Assembly (NCBI RefSeq): GCF_003259375.1
Contig: NZ_QLLN01000007.1
Coordinates: forward strand, 124,001 to 188,000
Reading direction: 5' to 3'
Length of the DNA: 64,000 nt
Source: Arenibacter echinorum
GTDB lineage: Bacteria > Bacteroidota > Bacteroidia > Flavobacteriales > Flavobacteriaceae
A model generated the notes under the pieces. The model ran no database searches. It was not told where the DNA came from and saw nothing but the letters and a program-made list of their open reading frames with translations. The position numbers and the translations under genes are program-made. Shown piece after piece: positions 8,693 to 18,306 of this stretch. The first letter of the stretch is position 1. Every line of letters begins with the position of its first letter.

Positions 8693-11600
8693 TTAAAATT
8701 CTAGTTTTACACCTAGGGTTATTGTCTTAGCATAAGGATATTGGCCAGAAGCAAAACCTTGGGATACAGAACCTAGTCCACTACCCGCAGTAAAAGCATT
8801 TACTTCTGGATCTCCCAAAGTAAAGTCTGACCAAAGGAAAAGATTCGTTCCGGTAACATAAACATTCATTGAACTGAATACCTTATTGAGACCTGCTGCT
8901 TCCATAGGAATTTTGTAGTTCAAAGACATAGTTTTTAACCTTAGATAGGAACCATCTTCTATATTCAAATCACTATTTACATTAAATAGACTATTGGATG
9001 GACCAGCTCTTGGGATATCGGATGTCTCATTTACTCCTGCTATCCAACGTTGCAATACGATAGGATCCACATTTTGTTCACCCCTACCATAGTAGGCCGT
9101 CTGTGTTCTTACGTTCCAGATTTCGGCACCATAACTTCCGTGAAAAAATACATCCAAGGAAAGGTTTTTGTATGTAAAGGTGTTTCTAAATCCTCCATAA
9201 AAATCAGGTATCGGACTACCTAGCACCTGAAAGTCTTCGTCATTGATATTGGTATCACCATTTACATCTTCATATCTAGGGCCTCCAATAAACGAGCGAC
9301 CCGCCCTACCGTCTGCGGTAATCTCTTCAGCAGTCTTATAGGTACCTAAATATCTAGCCCCTACAAAGGTCGGCAATGCTTCACCAACAATCAACCTGGC
9401 AGAATTACCACCTTGATTTCCCGTTGATTGCAAGGAAATAAATTCTTGATCATCCAACTCCAATATCTCACTCTTGTTAGAGGATATACTAAGATTGGAC
9501 TCCCAAGTAAAGTTATCGTTCTGAACGTTGACAGTATTAAGACCAAATTCGAAGCCCCTGTTCTCTACAGAACCTAAATTCTGTAATTGGGTCGTTGAAT
9601 TAGCCCCTACCTGACCAGATAGAGCCACGGATAAAAGCAGGTCATCGGTAGTCTTCTTATAATAATCGGCTTCAAAAGATATCCTATTGTTCAAAAATCC
9701 AAGTTCCAAACCTATGTCCATCTGCTTAGTGGTTTCCCAGGTTAAACCACTACTGGGAACCTGTCCAACAAGCACACCATTTACGGAAGAACCGTTAAAA
9801 ACAGTTGTTGTATTGGCATAGGTTGCAATGGAATTATAAGCGGCAACACCTTGTTCCCCAACAATACCATAACTACCTCTAATTTTGAACCTATTGATTA
9901 CATTGGAATCTGCCAAGAACTCTTCCTCATCAATGTTCCACGCCGCACCAACGGAAGGGAAAAAGGCATATTTATTGCCTGTCTCAAATACTGAAGATCC
10001 ATCATATCTACCTACCAAGGTAAGCAAGTATTTACTTTTGTAGCCATAATTGACACGACCTAAGAAAGAAGTAAGGGTTCGTTGGCCATATCCAGAACCA
10101 ACCTGTGCTGTTTCCGAATCACCCAATGCCAGGTTATTAAAGGACACTACATCATTGGGAAAATTATCAGCCTCTGCAAACGTACTTTCATTATTATCCT
10201 TTTGCCATGTAAAACCTCCTAATACTTTCAGGGAATGACTCCCTAAATCAACCTCATAATTCAAGGTATTCTCATTCAATAAACTTTTAGAGAAATTGGT
10301 ATTGATCCTACCATAACCACCATTTACACGTTCAGGCAAAATACCTGGCAAGTAATTGTTCTGCTTAACATAGTTTAACTGTGCACCAAAAGTTGTTTTA
10401 AAAGAAAGGTTTTTAGCCAATTCATACTCAGCATATGCATTCGTTATGATTTGGGTAACCAAGTCGTGATCCACTCTATGCTGTATGTCCGCTTCCGGGT
10501 TTCGCTCCAGACCGGCACTTATAGGATTCTCAAAGGAGAAACTTCCGTCTTCAAGGTAAACTGGTCGTATAGGCAATACACTGGAAACAATATTACCATA
10601 ATCTACTTTACTGTTCTCTATTTTGTAGTGGGTTAAGTTTGTTCTAATCCCAGTCTTAAACCTGTCGGAAACCTTAACATCCACATTGGTTCTAAAGTTT
10701 ACCCTTTCCAGACCAGAACCCCTTAACAAACCTTTTTGATTGTAGTAGTTTCCTGAAATAAAATAATTGGCATTTTCAGAATTCCCTGTAATGGATAGAT
10801 CGGTATTGGAAATAGAACCTGGTTGCTCTACCAAATCCAACCAATCGGTTGTGGTAGTATTATCGGGATCTAAAACCAATGGCAGGAAAGTATCCGTAAA
10901 TCCGAAACCATCAGGCCCTGGTACAAACTGATAAGATTCATTTTTATAATCGATAAAATCCCGTCCACCCAGAATATTGATCCGGTTGGCTGTTTCCTGA
11001 ATACTTTGGTAATGGTTAATAGCAATTACCGGCTTTCCTGGGGCCATGCCCTTTCCATTTTTGGTGGTAATAAGGATAACACCGGAAGCACCCCTAGTCC
11101 CGTAGATAGATAGCGCAGTAGCATCCTTTAGAATCTCAACAGATTCTATATCGTTGACATTAATGGTATTAAGGTTAAATCCTGTACCCGCTATAAATCC
11201 ATCCACAACATAAAGAGGATCATTGTTACCATTAATGGAGCTATTACCCCTAATACGAATGGTAGCACCTGTACCCGGTGTTCCATTATTGGACGTAACT
11301 TCTACCCCTGTAGCCCTACCTTGTAATGCCTGGTCTACCCTAGCCACTGGCTGGTTTTCCAAAACATCGGATTTAATGGAAGAAACAGAAGATACCAAAT
11401 CTTTTTTGGTAGAGGTACCGTAGCCTATAACTACAACCTCATCCAAAAGAGAAACATCCTCCTGAAGCACTACATCAATAGTAGTAGACTTTCCTACTTG
11501 AACACTTTGAGCAATAAAACCCAAATACCTAAATTCCAAAACAGCGCCTTCGGATGCGGCAATGGAGTAATTTCCATCAAAATCCGCAACAGCTCCTGTA

Positions 11601-11740
11601 GTAGTCCCCTTAACCAGGACATTTACCCCTGGAAGAGGCTGACCTGTTTCATCCGTAACCGTTCCGCTTATTATTTGCTGAGCTTGAAGCGATACAATAC
11701 TGAAAAACAGTAGTAACAATAAAATCCTTTTTAATTTCAT
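8693..11740 (-). CDS. SusC/RagA-family TonB-dependent transporter
   Basis: This is the outer-membrane beta-barrel that imports glycan fragments with energy from TonB. It has 1015 residues. A signal peptide ends near Q-A-Q-Q (residue 22). A carboxypeptidase-regulatory-like domain follows (about 24-92, with I-S-G-T-V-T-D and G-T-T-T-G). The TonB box region is D-E-V-V-V-I-G-Y-G at about 100-108, and the plug runs from about 113 to 230 with P-L-Y-V-V-D-G and E-I-L-K-D-A. The remainder is the barrel, ending in the hydrophobic L-G-V-K-L-E-F. It is the first gene of the operon, with a recognisable promoter at 11797-11826, and is divergent from the hybrid regulator. No anti-sigma/ECF pair is nearby, so the hybrid regulator is the likely controller. 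Confidence 0.98.
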   Translation of the reverse strand: MKLKRILLLLLFFSIVSLQAQQIISGTVTDETGQPLPGVNVLVKGTTTGAVADFDGNYSIAASEGAVLEFRYLGFIAQSVQVGKSTTIDVVLQEDVSLLDEVVVIGYGTSTKKDLVSSVSSIKSDVLENQPVARVDQALQGRATGVEVTSNNGTPGTGATIRIRGNSSINGNNDPLYVVDGFIAGTGFNLNTINVNDIESVEILKDATALSIYGTRGASGVILITTKNGKGMAPGKPVIAINHYQSIQETANRINILGGRDFIDYKNESYQFVPGPDGFGFTDTFLPLVLDPDNTTTTDWLDLVEQPGSISNTDLSITGNSENANYFISGNYYNQKGLLRGSGLERVNFRTNVDVKVSDRFKTGIRTNLTHYKIENSKVDYGNIVSSVLPIRPVYLEDGSFSFENPISAGLERNPEADIQHRVDHDLVTQIITNAYAEYELAKNLSFKTTFGAQLNYVKQNNYLPGILPERVNGGYGRINTNFSKSLLNENTLNYEVDLGSHSLKVLGGFTWQKDNNESTFAEADNFPNDVVSFNNLALGDSETAQVGSGYGQRTLTSFLGRVNYGYKSKYLLTLVGRYDGSSVFETGNKYAFFPSVGAAWNIDEEEFLADSNVINRFKIRGSYGIVGEQGVAAYNSIATYANTTTVFNGSSVNGVLVGQVPSSGLTWETTKQMDIGLELGFLNNRISFEADYYKKTTDDLLLSVALSGQVGANSTTQLQNLGSVENRGFEFGLNTVNVQNDNFTWESNLSISSNKSEILELDDQEFISLQSTGNQGGNSARLIVGEALPTFVGARYLGTYKTAEEITADGRAGRSFIGGPRYEDVNGDTNINDEDFQVLGSPIPDFYGGFRNTFTYKNLSLDVFFHGSYGAEIWNVRTQTAYYGRGEQNVDPIVLQRWIAGVNETSDIPRAGPSNSLFNVNSDLNIEDGSYLRLKTMSLNYKIPMEAAGLNKVFSSMNVYVTGTNLFLWSDFTLGDPEVNAFTAGSGLGSVSQGFASGQYPYAKTITLGVKLEF

Positions 11741-11796
11741 ATTGGTATATGTTGGTTAATAATTAAACCGATCATTCCAAAACAATCGACATGGTG

Positions 11797-11826
11797 TAAA
11801 TATAAAACTGGACATAGGACTACAAA
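11797..11826 (-). promoter_or_regulatory. Candidate Bacteroidota-type promoter of susC
   Basis: On the minus strand a TTTG box (11823-11826) is followed after 18 bases by TATATTTA (11797-11804). This fits the Bacteroidota primary-sigma pattern of TTTG at about -33 and TAnnTTTG at about -7, with one mismatch in the last base. Transcription would begin near 11790, leaving a leader of about 50 bases before the susC ATG at 11740. Confidence 0.6.
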
Positions 11827-11837
11827 TCCCAATTTGG

Positions 11838-11893
11838 TGCAATAATGTTGCATTTCCTTGATTTAAAGGCCTGAATAGCCTATTTTGCAACAT
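11838..11893. promoter_or_regulatory. Candidate operator: repeated TTGCA half-sites upstream of susC
   Basis: Just upstream of the susC -33 box is TGCAA-TAATG-TTGCA (11838-11852), a perfect interrupted palindrome. The segment ATGTTGCA (11845-11852) recurs inverted as TGCAACAT (11886-11893), 33 bases away. Three related half-sites in the divergent region between susC and the hybrid regulator make this a plausible binding site for that regulator's AraC domain. Binding is inferred only from position and symmetry. Confidence 0.4.
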
Positions 11894-12033
11894 ATTTACC
11901 CACAATATTTGACATTAGCCCCCCTTATTTTGGCAAAAGGACAGCTATTTTTAACATTTCTTAACATTATCATGGCATTAACCAGGCATATCCATTAAAA
12001 GCTCTGGCTAAAACCTGGTAGCAGCTCCAAGCT

Positions 12034-15000
12034 ATGAAGCACATACCATTTTACTTTTTTACTTTGATAATTCACTTAAGTTGTTTAGCCCAAGTGAATA
12101 ACACCAACCTTCAAAAACTGAATATTGATGGTTTACCCTTTAACAAAAAGACCAACATTGTTTTTGAGGATCACTTGGGATTCCTTTGGCTTGGAACAGA
12201 TAGTGGCCTATATAGATATGATGGGCATTCCCTTGTAGAAAACCAATACGATGTATTTGATGGGCATTCCATACCCAACAATAGTATAAATTCAATAGTT
12301 GAAGATGACCTTGGAAACTTATGGATCGGAAGCGAAAGCTATTTAATTCACTACAACAGAAAATCCAACAAGTTTAAAGGCTATTACAAAAACAACACTA
12401 CCGTTGTTCTGGGCAAATCTTCTGAGGGCATTATTTGGGCCAATTTAAGGAATACGGGGATTGTAAAAATTATACCCAATGACGTAGTAGAAGAAATTGA
12501 ATTTCAAACCGAATTCAACTACAAACAGGAAGAAAGAATTTGGGCCGATAAAAAACAAATCAACAGCTTCTCTGAAGATATATTTGGCAGAACTTGGTTC
12601 GCATCACCTAATGGAATACTCGTACTTGGGGACGAAAACCGCTTGATAGAAACCGGATTTAAAAAGGATACCCAGGTCTTGATAAAAACTAAAAACAACA
12701 ACTTCATAGCAGCCACTAATGAAGGCATATTTATAATAGGTTATGAAAAGGACAATTATAGATTGGAAATACTGGAAACATATAACCATCTTACCGACAA
12801 AGGGCCTAACGGACAGAAATTAAATGCCCTGAGCCTAGAAAAGGAAACATCCGCCTTATATGTTGGCACCCAGTCCGGGCTCATAAAAGGAATCCGAAAG
12901 AACAATAGGTATTCTTTTGAAAAGATGAACAACACCAACCACAAAAGCGAACTATACGACGACAGAATCAATGCTTTAATAAATGATAGATATAATAATT
13001 TATGGATTGCCACGAACAAAGGGGTAGATAAATATATAGGCAGAACCTCTATTTTCAGCTACACCTGTATAGATGAAGACCTCAACAATTTCTTCCCTAA
13101 ATCCTTATACAAGGAAAATGGCCAAGAAATCCTATTATCTATCAACTACAAAGGGTTGTACAGGTATAACCAGAAATTGAACAGTAACAAACTATTACTA
13201 CCAATCGGCAATTACCCCATTATAGTGCGTAAAGATTTTGAAGAAAAACAACTTCTGGTAGGGGTAGGCGGGCATCTTTTAAAATCCAATAATTATAGCC
13301 GCAAAAACAAGACGTTGGAAATAGATACTATTAAAAGCTTTTCCAAAGACATAGTAGACATTATTCCCTTGAACAAAAATGAAATTTGGGTAGGACTATG
13401 GGGAGGCGGTATAGACATACTAAATTCCGAGGCGAACATTTCAGAATTCAAACTCAAAATTATCTCTAATTTATTGGGGAAGAATGTTTCGGTAATGCAC
13501 TTGGACAAAAAGCAGAACCTATGGATCGGGACAAGGGGTGACGGGCTATTTAAAATTGACCTCATTAATGATGAAATAGAAATATTTAATCCTTCCATGA
13601 AGAATGGCCTTTCGTCCAATGCCATTCTATGTTTGTTGGAAACTGGAAAAGGAGACCTCTGGATCGGGACAAGGGGTGGTGGCATAAATTTTTATGATAG
13701 TAAAACCCAAACTATACAAGCCTACGGCAGAAAAGATGGATTATTATCTACCACAATATCCAGTATTGAAATCGACAATTCCGGTCATTTATGGCTAAGT
13801 ACACAGGGCGGAATTTCCAGATTTGATGTTGCTGAAAAAAAATTCGTGAATTTCGGCATGGAAGATGGTCTTGCGGAAAGCCATTTCATCTTTAACTCCT
13901 ATGCCAAGGACAAGGATGGGACCATATACTTTGGCTGTCCTGGCGGATTTTACAGTGTTTCCACCAAAAATTACGAGAAATCAGACCTTATTCCCAATAC
14001 CATTATCACCAAATTCGATATCCTGGGCAATGAATCTGCCGAATCCCCATTAAACCTTTCACTACCCTTAGAAACCATAAGGCTTTCCGAAAAATTGGAA
14101 CTTCCCTACAACAGCAATAACATTGCCATTGAATTTTCATCACTGGATTTTACAGCCCCAAATAAAAACGAATATACTTATAAGTTGGAAGGCATCAATG
14201 ACTTTTGGCACTACACCAAGGCCTCGAATAGGAATGCCAATTACAATGACCTGCCCCCCGGAAAATATACCTTTAAGGTAAAAAGCTCCAACAGTGACGG
14301 TGTTTGGAATACTACCCCAACCGAACTCAGCTTTGTCATTGCCCCTCCATACTGGCGAAGTAATCTAGCCTACTTCATTTACACTGTCCTTTTGGCAATT
14401 TGCATATACATTACCTTTTTACTGGTGCAAAGATGGTATACATTAAAGAAAAATTTAGTCACAGAAACAGTAAGCCGAGAAAAGGACAATGAGATAAACC
14501 GAATGAAAATGGTTTTTTTCACGGATATCTCCCATGAATTGCGCACACCTTTGTCCCTAATTCTTGGAACTATTGAAAAAGTGGTAAAAGAAAAACAATT
14601 TACCTTAAGTCCGTTGACTTCCCAACGCATCTATAACAATACCCTTAGAATGCACAGGCTGATAAATCAAATCATGGACATTAGAAAATTTGACGAAGGC
14701 AAACTCAAATTGCGAATATCCAAAAATGATATCGTAAGAGACATCCACACAATAAAAAATGCCTTCAACGATTTTGCTAGAATTTATGAAATAAAATATG
14801 ATTTTATATGTAACAAAGAAGAAATCCGGGGATGGTACGATGTAGATATAATGGAAAAAATACTGTTCAATCTACTTTCCAACGCCTTTAAACACACCCT
14901 TAAGAAAGGAGAAATAAGCGTGACCCTTGAAGTCGCGAATATGCATGACAACGATTTTATAAGACTACATAGAAAAAAGGGGGAGTATATTAAATGTTCA

Positions 15001-16143
15001 GTTCGGGATAACGGAATTGGTATACCCAAGAAAGATCTGCCTCATATTTTCGATAGATACTACCAAGCAACAAAGACCTATAGCAATCAGATACCCGGTA
15101 CAGGAATAGGAATGGAATTGGTGCAAAAGCTTGTGGAAAGACATCATGGGAACATCATAGTTGAAAGTGAGGAAGGTGTATTTACAGAATTCAGCTTTTT
15201 TCTGCCAATTCACAAAAATGCCTTCGCTAAAAAGGAAAGAATAGATACAGGTAAACCTCTTACAAGAAATTTTATCCATAATTCCGAATTCCAGGTTATA
15301 GACGAGGTCTCTTCAGAATTCGATGCTAAAACAGACTCAAAAGATAACGACAAACCCAAGGTATTGTTGGTTGAGGACAATGATGACTTAAGGTTTATGG
15401 TGAAAGAGGAATTAAAGGATGATTTCCATGTAGTTGAAGCCTCGAATGGTCAAGAAGGTTATGAAACCATTCTTAAGGAAAAACCCCAATTGATTATATG
15501 CGATATACTTATGCCCATTGAAGATGGTGTATCCATGCTTAAAAGGGTTAAAGTCAATGATGATATAAACACTATTCCCATTTTTATGCTGACCGCTAAA
15601 AACTCGGAAGAGACAAAAATAAAGTGTCTGAGTTTGGGCGCAGAGGATTATATTGAAAAACCATTTAGTTTAGAATTTGTAAAATGGAAAGTAAAAAATG
15701 CACTTATAACCCGACAAGAACTCAAAGAAAAGTATAGCAAAATAATTACCACAGCACCTCAAGAAATTGAAGTGGATTCCCAAGATGAAAAGTTTATTAA
15801 AAAACTTGTTCAAATTATAGAAGATTCAATGGATGACAATTTACTGAGTGTGGAGTTTCTGGCCTCGGAAGTGGGGATGAGCAGGGCCAACCTCTATAGA
15901 AAAGTACAAACCATTATGAATGATACACCAGTAAACTTCATTAAACAAATACGTTTAAAAAGAGCCGCCCAGCTCCTCAAGAAAAACCAAATGTACATTT
16001 CAGAAGTGGCCTATATGACTGGGTTCAGCAATCAAAAATACTTTAGCAAATGTTTCAGTAAGGAGTACGGCAAAAGTCCAACAGAGTATGCAAAACAGTT
16101 TTCAAAAGATATGACAGTAAATAAAAAGGACTTGGTGCCTTAA
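12034..16143 (+). CDS. Hybrid two-component system regulator (HTCS)
   Basis: This is a one-protein sensor and transcription factor of 1369 residues that should control the adjacent susCD operon. A signal peptide (about 1-19) is followed by repeated beta-propeller motifs of the L-W-(L/I)-G-T type through about residue 660. A Y_Y_Y domain follows (about 690-770), then a membrane segment near 777-798. The kinase core has His834 in S-H-E-L-R-T-P and an ATPase domain with D-N-G-I-G-I-P and G-T-G-I-G-M. The receiver domain begins V-L-L-V-E-D-N-D-D and has its phosphoacceptor at Asp1157 in C-D-I-L-M-P. A C-terminal AraC-type helix-turn-helix occupies about 1260-1360. The periplasmic propeller probably binds an oligosaccharide released by the locus. 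It is divergent from susC, and a sulfatase follows 68 bases downstream. Confidence 0.97.
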   Translation: MKHIPFYFFTLIIHLSCLAQVNNTNLQKLNIDGLPFNKKTNIVFEDHLGFLWLGTDSGLYRYDGHSLVENQYDVFDGHSIPNNSINSIVEDDLGNLWIGSESYLIHYNRKSNKFKGYYKNNTTVVLGKSSEGIIWANLRNTGIVKIIPNDVVEEIEFQTEFNYKQEERIWADKKQINSFSEDIFGRTWFASPNGILVLGDENRLIETGFKKDTQVLIKTKNNNFIAATNEGIFIIGYEKDNYRLEILETYNHLTDKGPNGQKLNALSLEKETSALYVGTQSGLIKGIRKNNRYSFEKMNNTNHKSELYDDRINALINDRYNNLWIATNKGVDKYIGRTSIFSYTCIDEDLNNFFPKSLYKENGQEILLSINYKGLYRYNQKLNSNKLLLPIGNYPIIVRKDFEEKQLLVGVGGHLLKSNNYSRKNKTLEIDTIKSFSKDIVDIIPLNKNEIWVGLWGGGIDILNSEANISEFKLKIISNLLGKNVSVMHLDKKQNLWIGTRGDGLFKIDLINDEIEIFNPSMKNGLSSNAILCLLETGKGDLWIGTRGGGINFYDSKTQTIQAYGRKDGLLSTTISSIEIDNSGHLWLSTQGGISRFDVAEKKFVNFGMEDGLAESHFIFNSYAKDKDGTIYFGCPGGFYSVSTKNYEKSDLIPNTIITKFDILGNESAESPLNLSLPLETIRLSEKLELPYNSNNIAIEFSSLDFTAPNKNEYTYKLEGINDFWHYTKASNRNANYNDLPPGKYTFKVKSSNSDGVWNTTPTELSFVIAPPYWRSNLAYFIYTVLLAICIYITFLLVQRWYTLKKNLVTETVSREKDNEINRMKMVFFTDISHELRTPLSLILGTIEKVVKEKQFTLSPLTSQRIYNNTLRMHRLINQIMDIRKFDEGKLKLRISKNDIVRDIHTIKNAFNDFARIYEIKYDFICNKEEIRGWYDVDIMEKILFNLLSNAFKHTLKKGEISVTLEVANMHDNDFIRLHRKKGEYIKCSVRDNGIGIPKKDLPHIFDRYYQATKTYSNQIPGTGIGMELVQKLVERHHGNIIVESEEGVFTEFSFFLPIHKNAFAKKERIDTGKPLTRNFIHNSEFQVIDEVSSEFDAKTDSKDNDKPKVLLVEDNDDLRFMVKEELKDDFHVVEASNGQEGYETILKEKPQLIICDILMPIEDGVSMLKRVKVNDDINTIPIFMLTAKNSEETKIKCLSLGAEDYIEKPFSLEFVKWKVKNALITRQELKEKYSKIITTAPQEIEVDSQDEKFIKKLVQIIEDSMDDNLLSVEFLASEVGMSRANLYRKVQTIMNDTPVNFIKQIRLKRAAQLLKKNQMYISEVAYMTGFSNQKYFSKCFSKEYGKSPTEYAKQFSKDMTVNKKDLVP

Positions 16144-16211
16144 TGTAAGGCACTGTTTAAAACATTTTAACTTAACTTAGACCCTATCCAATACCAAATA
16201 ACCATAGAAAC

Positions 16212-17672
16212 ATGAATCATATAGGACCATACCTTGCCACTATTGTTTTGGCAATAATGTGTAGCCTTCAATCCTGCAAATTCCCCAAAGAAAACCTTCC
16301 AAAAAAAGCACTACCCAATATAGTTTTAATAAATGTAGATGATTTGGGATGGAAGGATTTGGGGTTTATGGGCAGTGAGTATTATGAAACACCCCATTTG
16401 GACGCTTTGGCCAAAGAAGGTATGGTATTTTACAATGCATATGCAGGAGCTGCAAATTGCGCCCCTAGTCGCGCCTGTCTTCTATCCGGACTTAATACTC
16501 CACGACACGGTGTTTATACAGTGAGCCCCTCGGATAGGGGTAATCCAAGGACACGAAAACTTATCCCTGTAAAAAATACGGACCACCTAAATGATAGAAT
16601 TTACACCCTCCCGAAAATGCTGAAGTCGGCCGGATATATTACCGGAAGTTTTGGGAAATGGCACGTAGGGAATGACCCTAAAGAACAGGGTATAGATGTA
16701 AATGTTGGCGGAAGTTCTAAAGGCAATCCTGGAAAAGGAGGTTACTTTTCCCCTTATAAGATAGACCATATTGCCGATGGCCCCGATGGGGAGTATTTAA
16801 CGGACCGCATTACCAAAGAGGCCATCTCTTTTGTAGAAAAATATAGGGACACCACCTTTTTTCTCTACCTACCCTACTATACCGTACATACCCCAATTAT
16901 GGGAAAAGAGGAGCTGATCGAAAAATTTCAGGACAAAAAGGGTTCCAAAGGACAAAATAGGCCGGATTATGCCGCTATGGTAGCCTCCATGGACGAAAAC
17001 GTGGGCAAACTACTTTCCTCGCTTAAAGCAAACGGACTGGAAAAGAATACCTTAGTAATATTCACCTCGGACAATGGTGGGATTAGGGCCATATCCGAAC
17101 AAAACCCCTTACGTGCTGGAAAGGGTTCGTACTATGAAGGGGGTATACGTGTGCCATTACTGATCAAATGGCCTGGAAAAATTGAACCTAATTCCAGTTC
17201 TAGCGCCCGTGTAAGCAATTTGGACTTTTACTCCACCCTACAAAATATTGTAAGCCCCGAAAAAAAAGCTCCGCTATTGGACGGTATTGAGCTTCAACCC
17301 ATTTTTGAGGACAAATCCCAAGAGGAAAGAGACTTGTTCTTTCATTTTCCTATCTACCTTCAGGAATACCAGGGTTTACAGGATGGTAGTCGCGACCCAT
17401 TGTTCCGTACCCGGCCAGGTTCAGTAATTATTTCGGGTGATTGGAAACTGCATGAATATTTTGAGGACGGCGCATTGGAACTTTACAATTTAACATCTGA
17501 CCCAAGTGAAGAAAATAATGTTGCCGAACAAAATCCGGATAAAACACAGGAGCTCCTAAAGAAATTAGTGGAGTGGCGTGCCGCAACCAATGCCATGGTT
17601 CCAAGCCAAAAGAACATAGAATATGATGCCGCTTTTGAACAACAGATGATCAAAGAAAAAAGTTTGCGATAA
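16212..17672 (+). CDS. S1-family sulfatase, lipoprotein
   Basis: This 486-residue exported sulfatase has a signal peptide ending at L-Q-S-C-K with Cys22 as the likely lipid site. The metal motif N-V-D-D-L-G-W-K-D is near residue 41, and Cys83 in C-A-P-S-R is the formylglycine precursor. S-F-G-K-W-H-V-G near 150 and F-T-S-D-N-G-G near 284 complete the core. The W-K-D-L-G variant after the first metal motif matches a branch often annotated as arylsulfatase A or iduronate-2-sulfatase-like. It follows the hybrid regulator on the same strand after 68 bases, so it could be co-transcribed with its own regulator, unlike the other sulfatases of the locus. I saw no clear terminator after it. Confidence 0.93.
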   Translation: MNHIGPYLATIVLAIMCSLQSCKFPKENLPKKALPNIVLINVDDLGWKDLGFMGSEYYETPHLDALAKEGMVFYNAYAGAANCAPSRACLLSGLNTPRHGVYTVSPSDRGNPRTRKLIPVKNTDHLNDRIYTLPKMLKSAGYITGSFGKWHVGNDPKEQGIDVNVGGSSKGNPGKGGYFSPYKIDHIADGPDGEYLTDRITKEAISFVEKYRDTTFFLYLPYYTVHTPIMGKEELIEKFQDKKGSKGQNRPDYAAMVASMDENVGKLLSSLKANGLEKNTLVIFTSDNGGIRAISEQNPLRAGKGSYYEGGIRVPLLIKWPGKIEPNSSSSARVSNLDFYSTLQNIVSPEKKAPLLDGIELQPIFEDKSQEERDLFFHFPIYLQEYQGLQDGSRDPLFRTRPGSVIISGDWKLHEYFEDGALELYNLTSDPSEENNVAEQNPDKTQELLKKLVEWRAATNAMVPSQKNIEYDAAFEQQMIKEKSLR

Positions 17673-18029
17673 TAATTCTAATTAACATATTAATACAGAA
17701 GTCCTTTGTATTGGAATTGCAAAATAAATCCATGGCAGCCATACCATGTGGATAATTATTATGCTTCCAAATAGCGTGAGTTCGATTAATTTTAATGGTT
17801 TAAGAGTTGTTTAAGGTTAGGGTGTCCGGTCGAGCCTGTCTACCACTAGGTAGGTGCAGTCGAGAGGTTTGGACAATTATAGCTTTAGCCTGAGGCCCCT
17901 CCGGATGCATATCGGGATGTGCTACCCCTTGTCGTCTATATTAAATATCTAAATATCAATCGTTTGAGAAAATATCATTTCAACTATCTGGAAATTTTTT
18001 TATCTCTATTTCTCATTGAACAAGGGTTA

Positions 18030-18150
18030 GTCACTTCGACAGAGCGAAGCATGAGCGACGAGAGGTCGCACATACTGGTCGGGAACAAGATGTATGACTT
18101 CTCTCCCGATAATCATCGGGAGTCCCGAAAAGGGACTCTGTCGAAGTGAC
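18030..18150. repeat. 121-bp foldback (REP/MITE-like) element
   Basis: The ends are perfect 15-base inverted repeats: GTCACTTCGACAGAG at 18030-18044 and its complement at 18136-18150. Inside are two smaller hairpins, one with CTCCCGAT and ATCGGGAG arms and one reading AGTCCC-gaaaa-GGGACT. Related copies of the right end occur at 21131-21150 and 21286-21318, beyond the iorAB pair. No coding capacity is visible, so any mobility would depend on an enzyme supplied in trans. Confidence 0.75.
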
Positions 18151-18258
18151 CATTGAGTATGCACGAGCGTGACCCTCGCACCAGCAAAGGGACATTGGTA
18201 AGGGTATCCCGATAAATTGACCAATCCAAAAATTCTTGCTTTCTAGAGTGCACAGTCA

Positions 18259-18289
18259 TTTGTTTTAGAAAAGCAATTCATTATCTTAG
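18259..18289 (+). promoter_or_regulatory. Possible promoter of the iorAB pair
   Basis: A TTTG box at 18259-18262 is followed after 19 bases by TATCTTAG at 18282-18289, an imperfect match to TAnnTTTG. It lies 17 bases ahead of the ATG at 18307, which would give a very short leader. The -7 box is imperfect, so this is a weak call. Confidence 0.35.
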
Positions 18290-18306
18290 AAGCTAAACTA
18301 GCTGTT

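Larger units (their letters stand above)
17673..18306. other. Repeat-bearing intergenic region before iorA
   Basis: No convincing gene lies in these 634 bases. The left part is AT-rich and featureless to about 17815. The segment 17820-17875 contains CTACC-acta-GGTAG and a gtcgaga word of the kind seen in dispersed flavobacterial repeats. A large foldback element occupies 18030-18150, and a promoter-like pair lies at 18259-18289. An open frame at 17919-18149 runs through the foldback and is not credible as a gene. Confidence 0.7.

Noticed and set aside
13293..13685. 130-residue antisense frame inside the hybrid regulator gene
   Set aside because: It is a shadow of the repeated beta-propeller coding sequence.
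17919..18149. 76-residue open frame on the plus strand
   Set aside because: It runs through the foldback repeat, has no family features and is contradicted by the perfect inverted repeats inside it.
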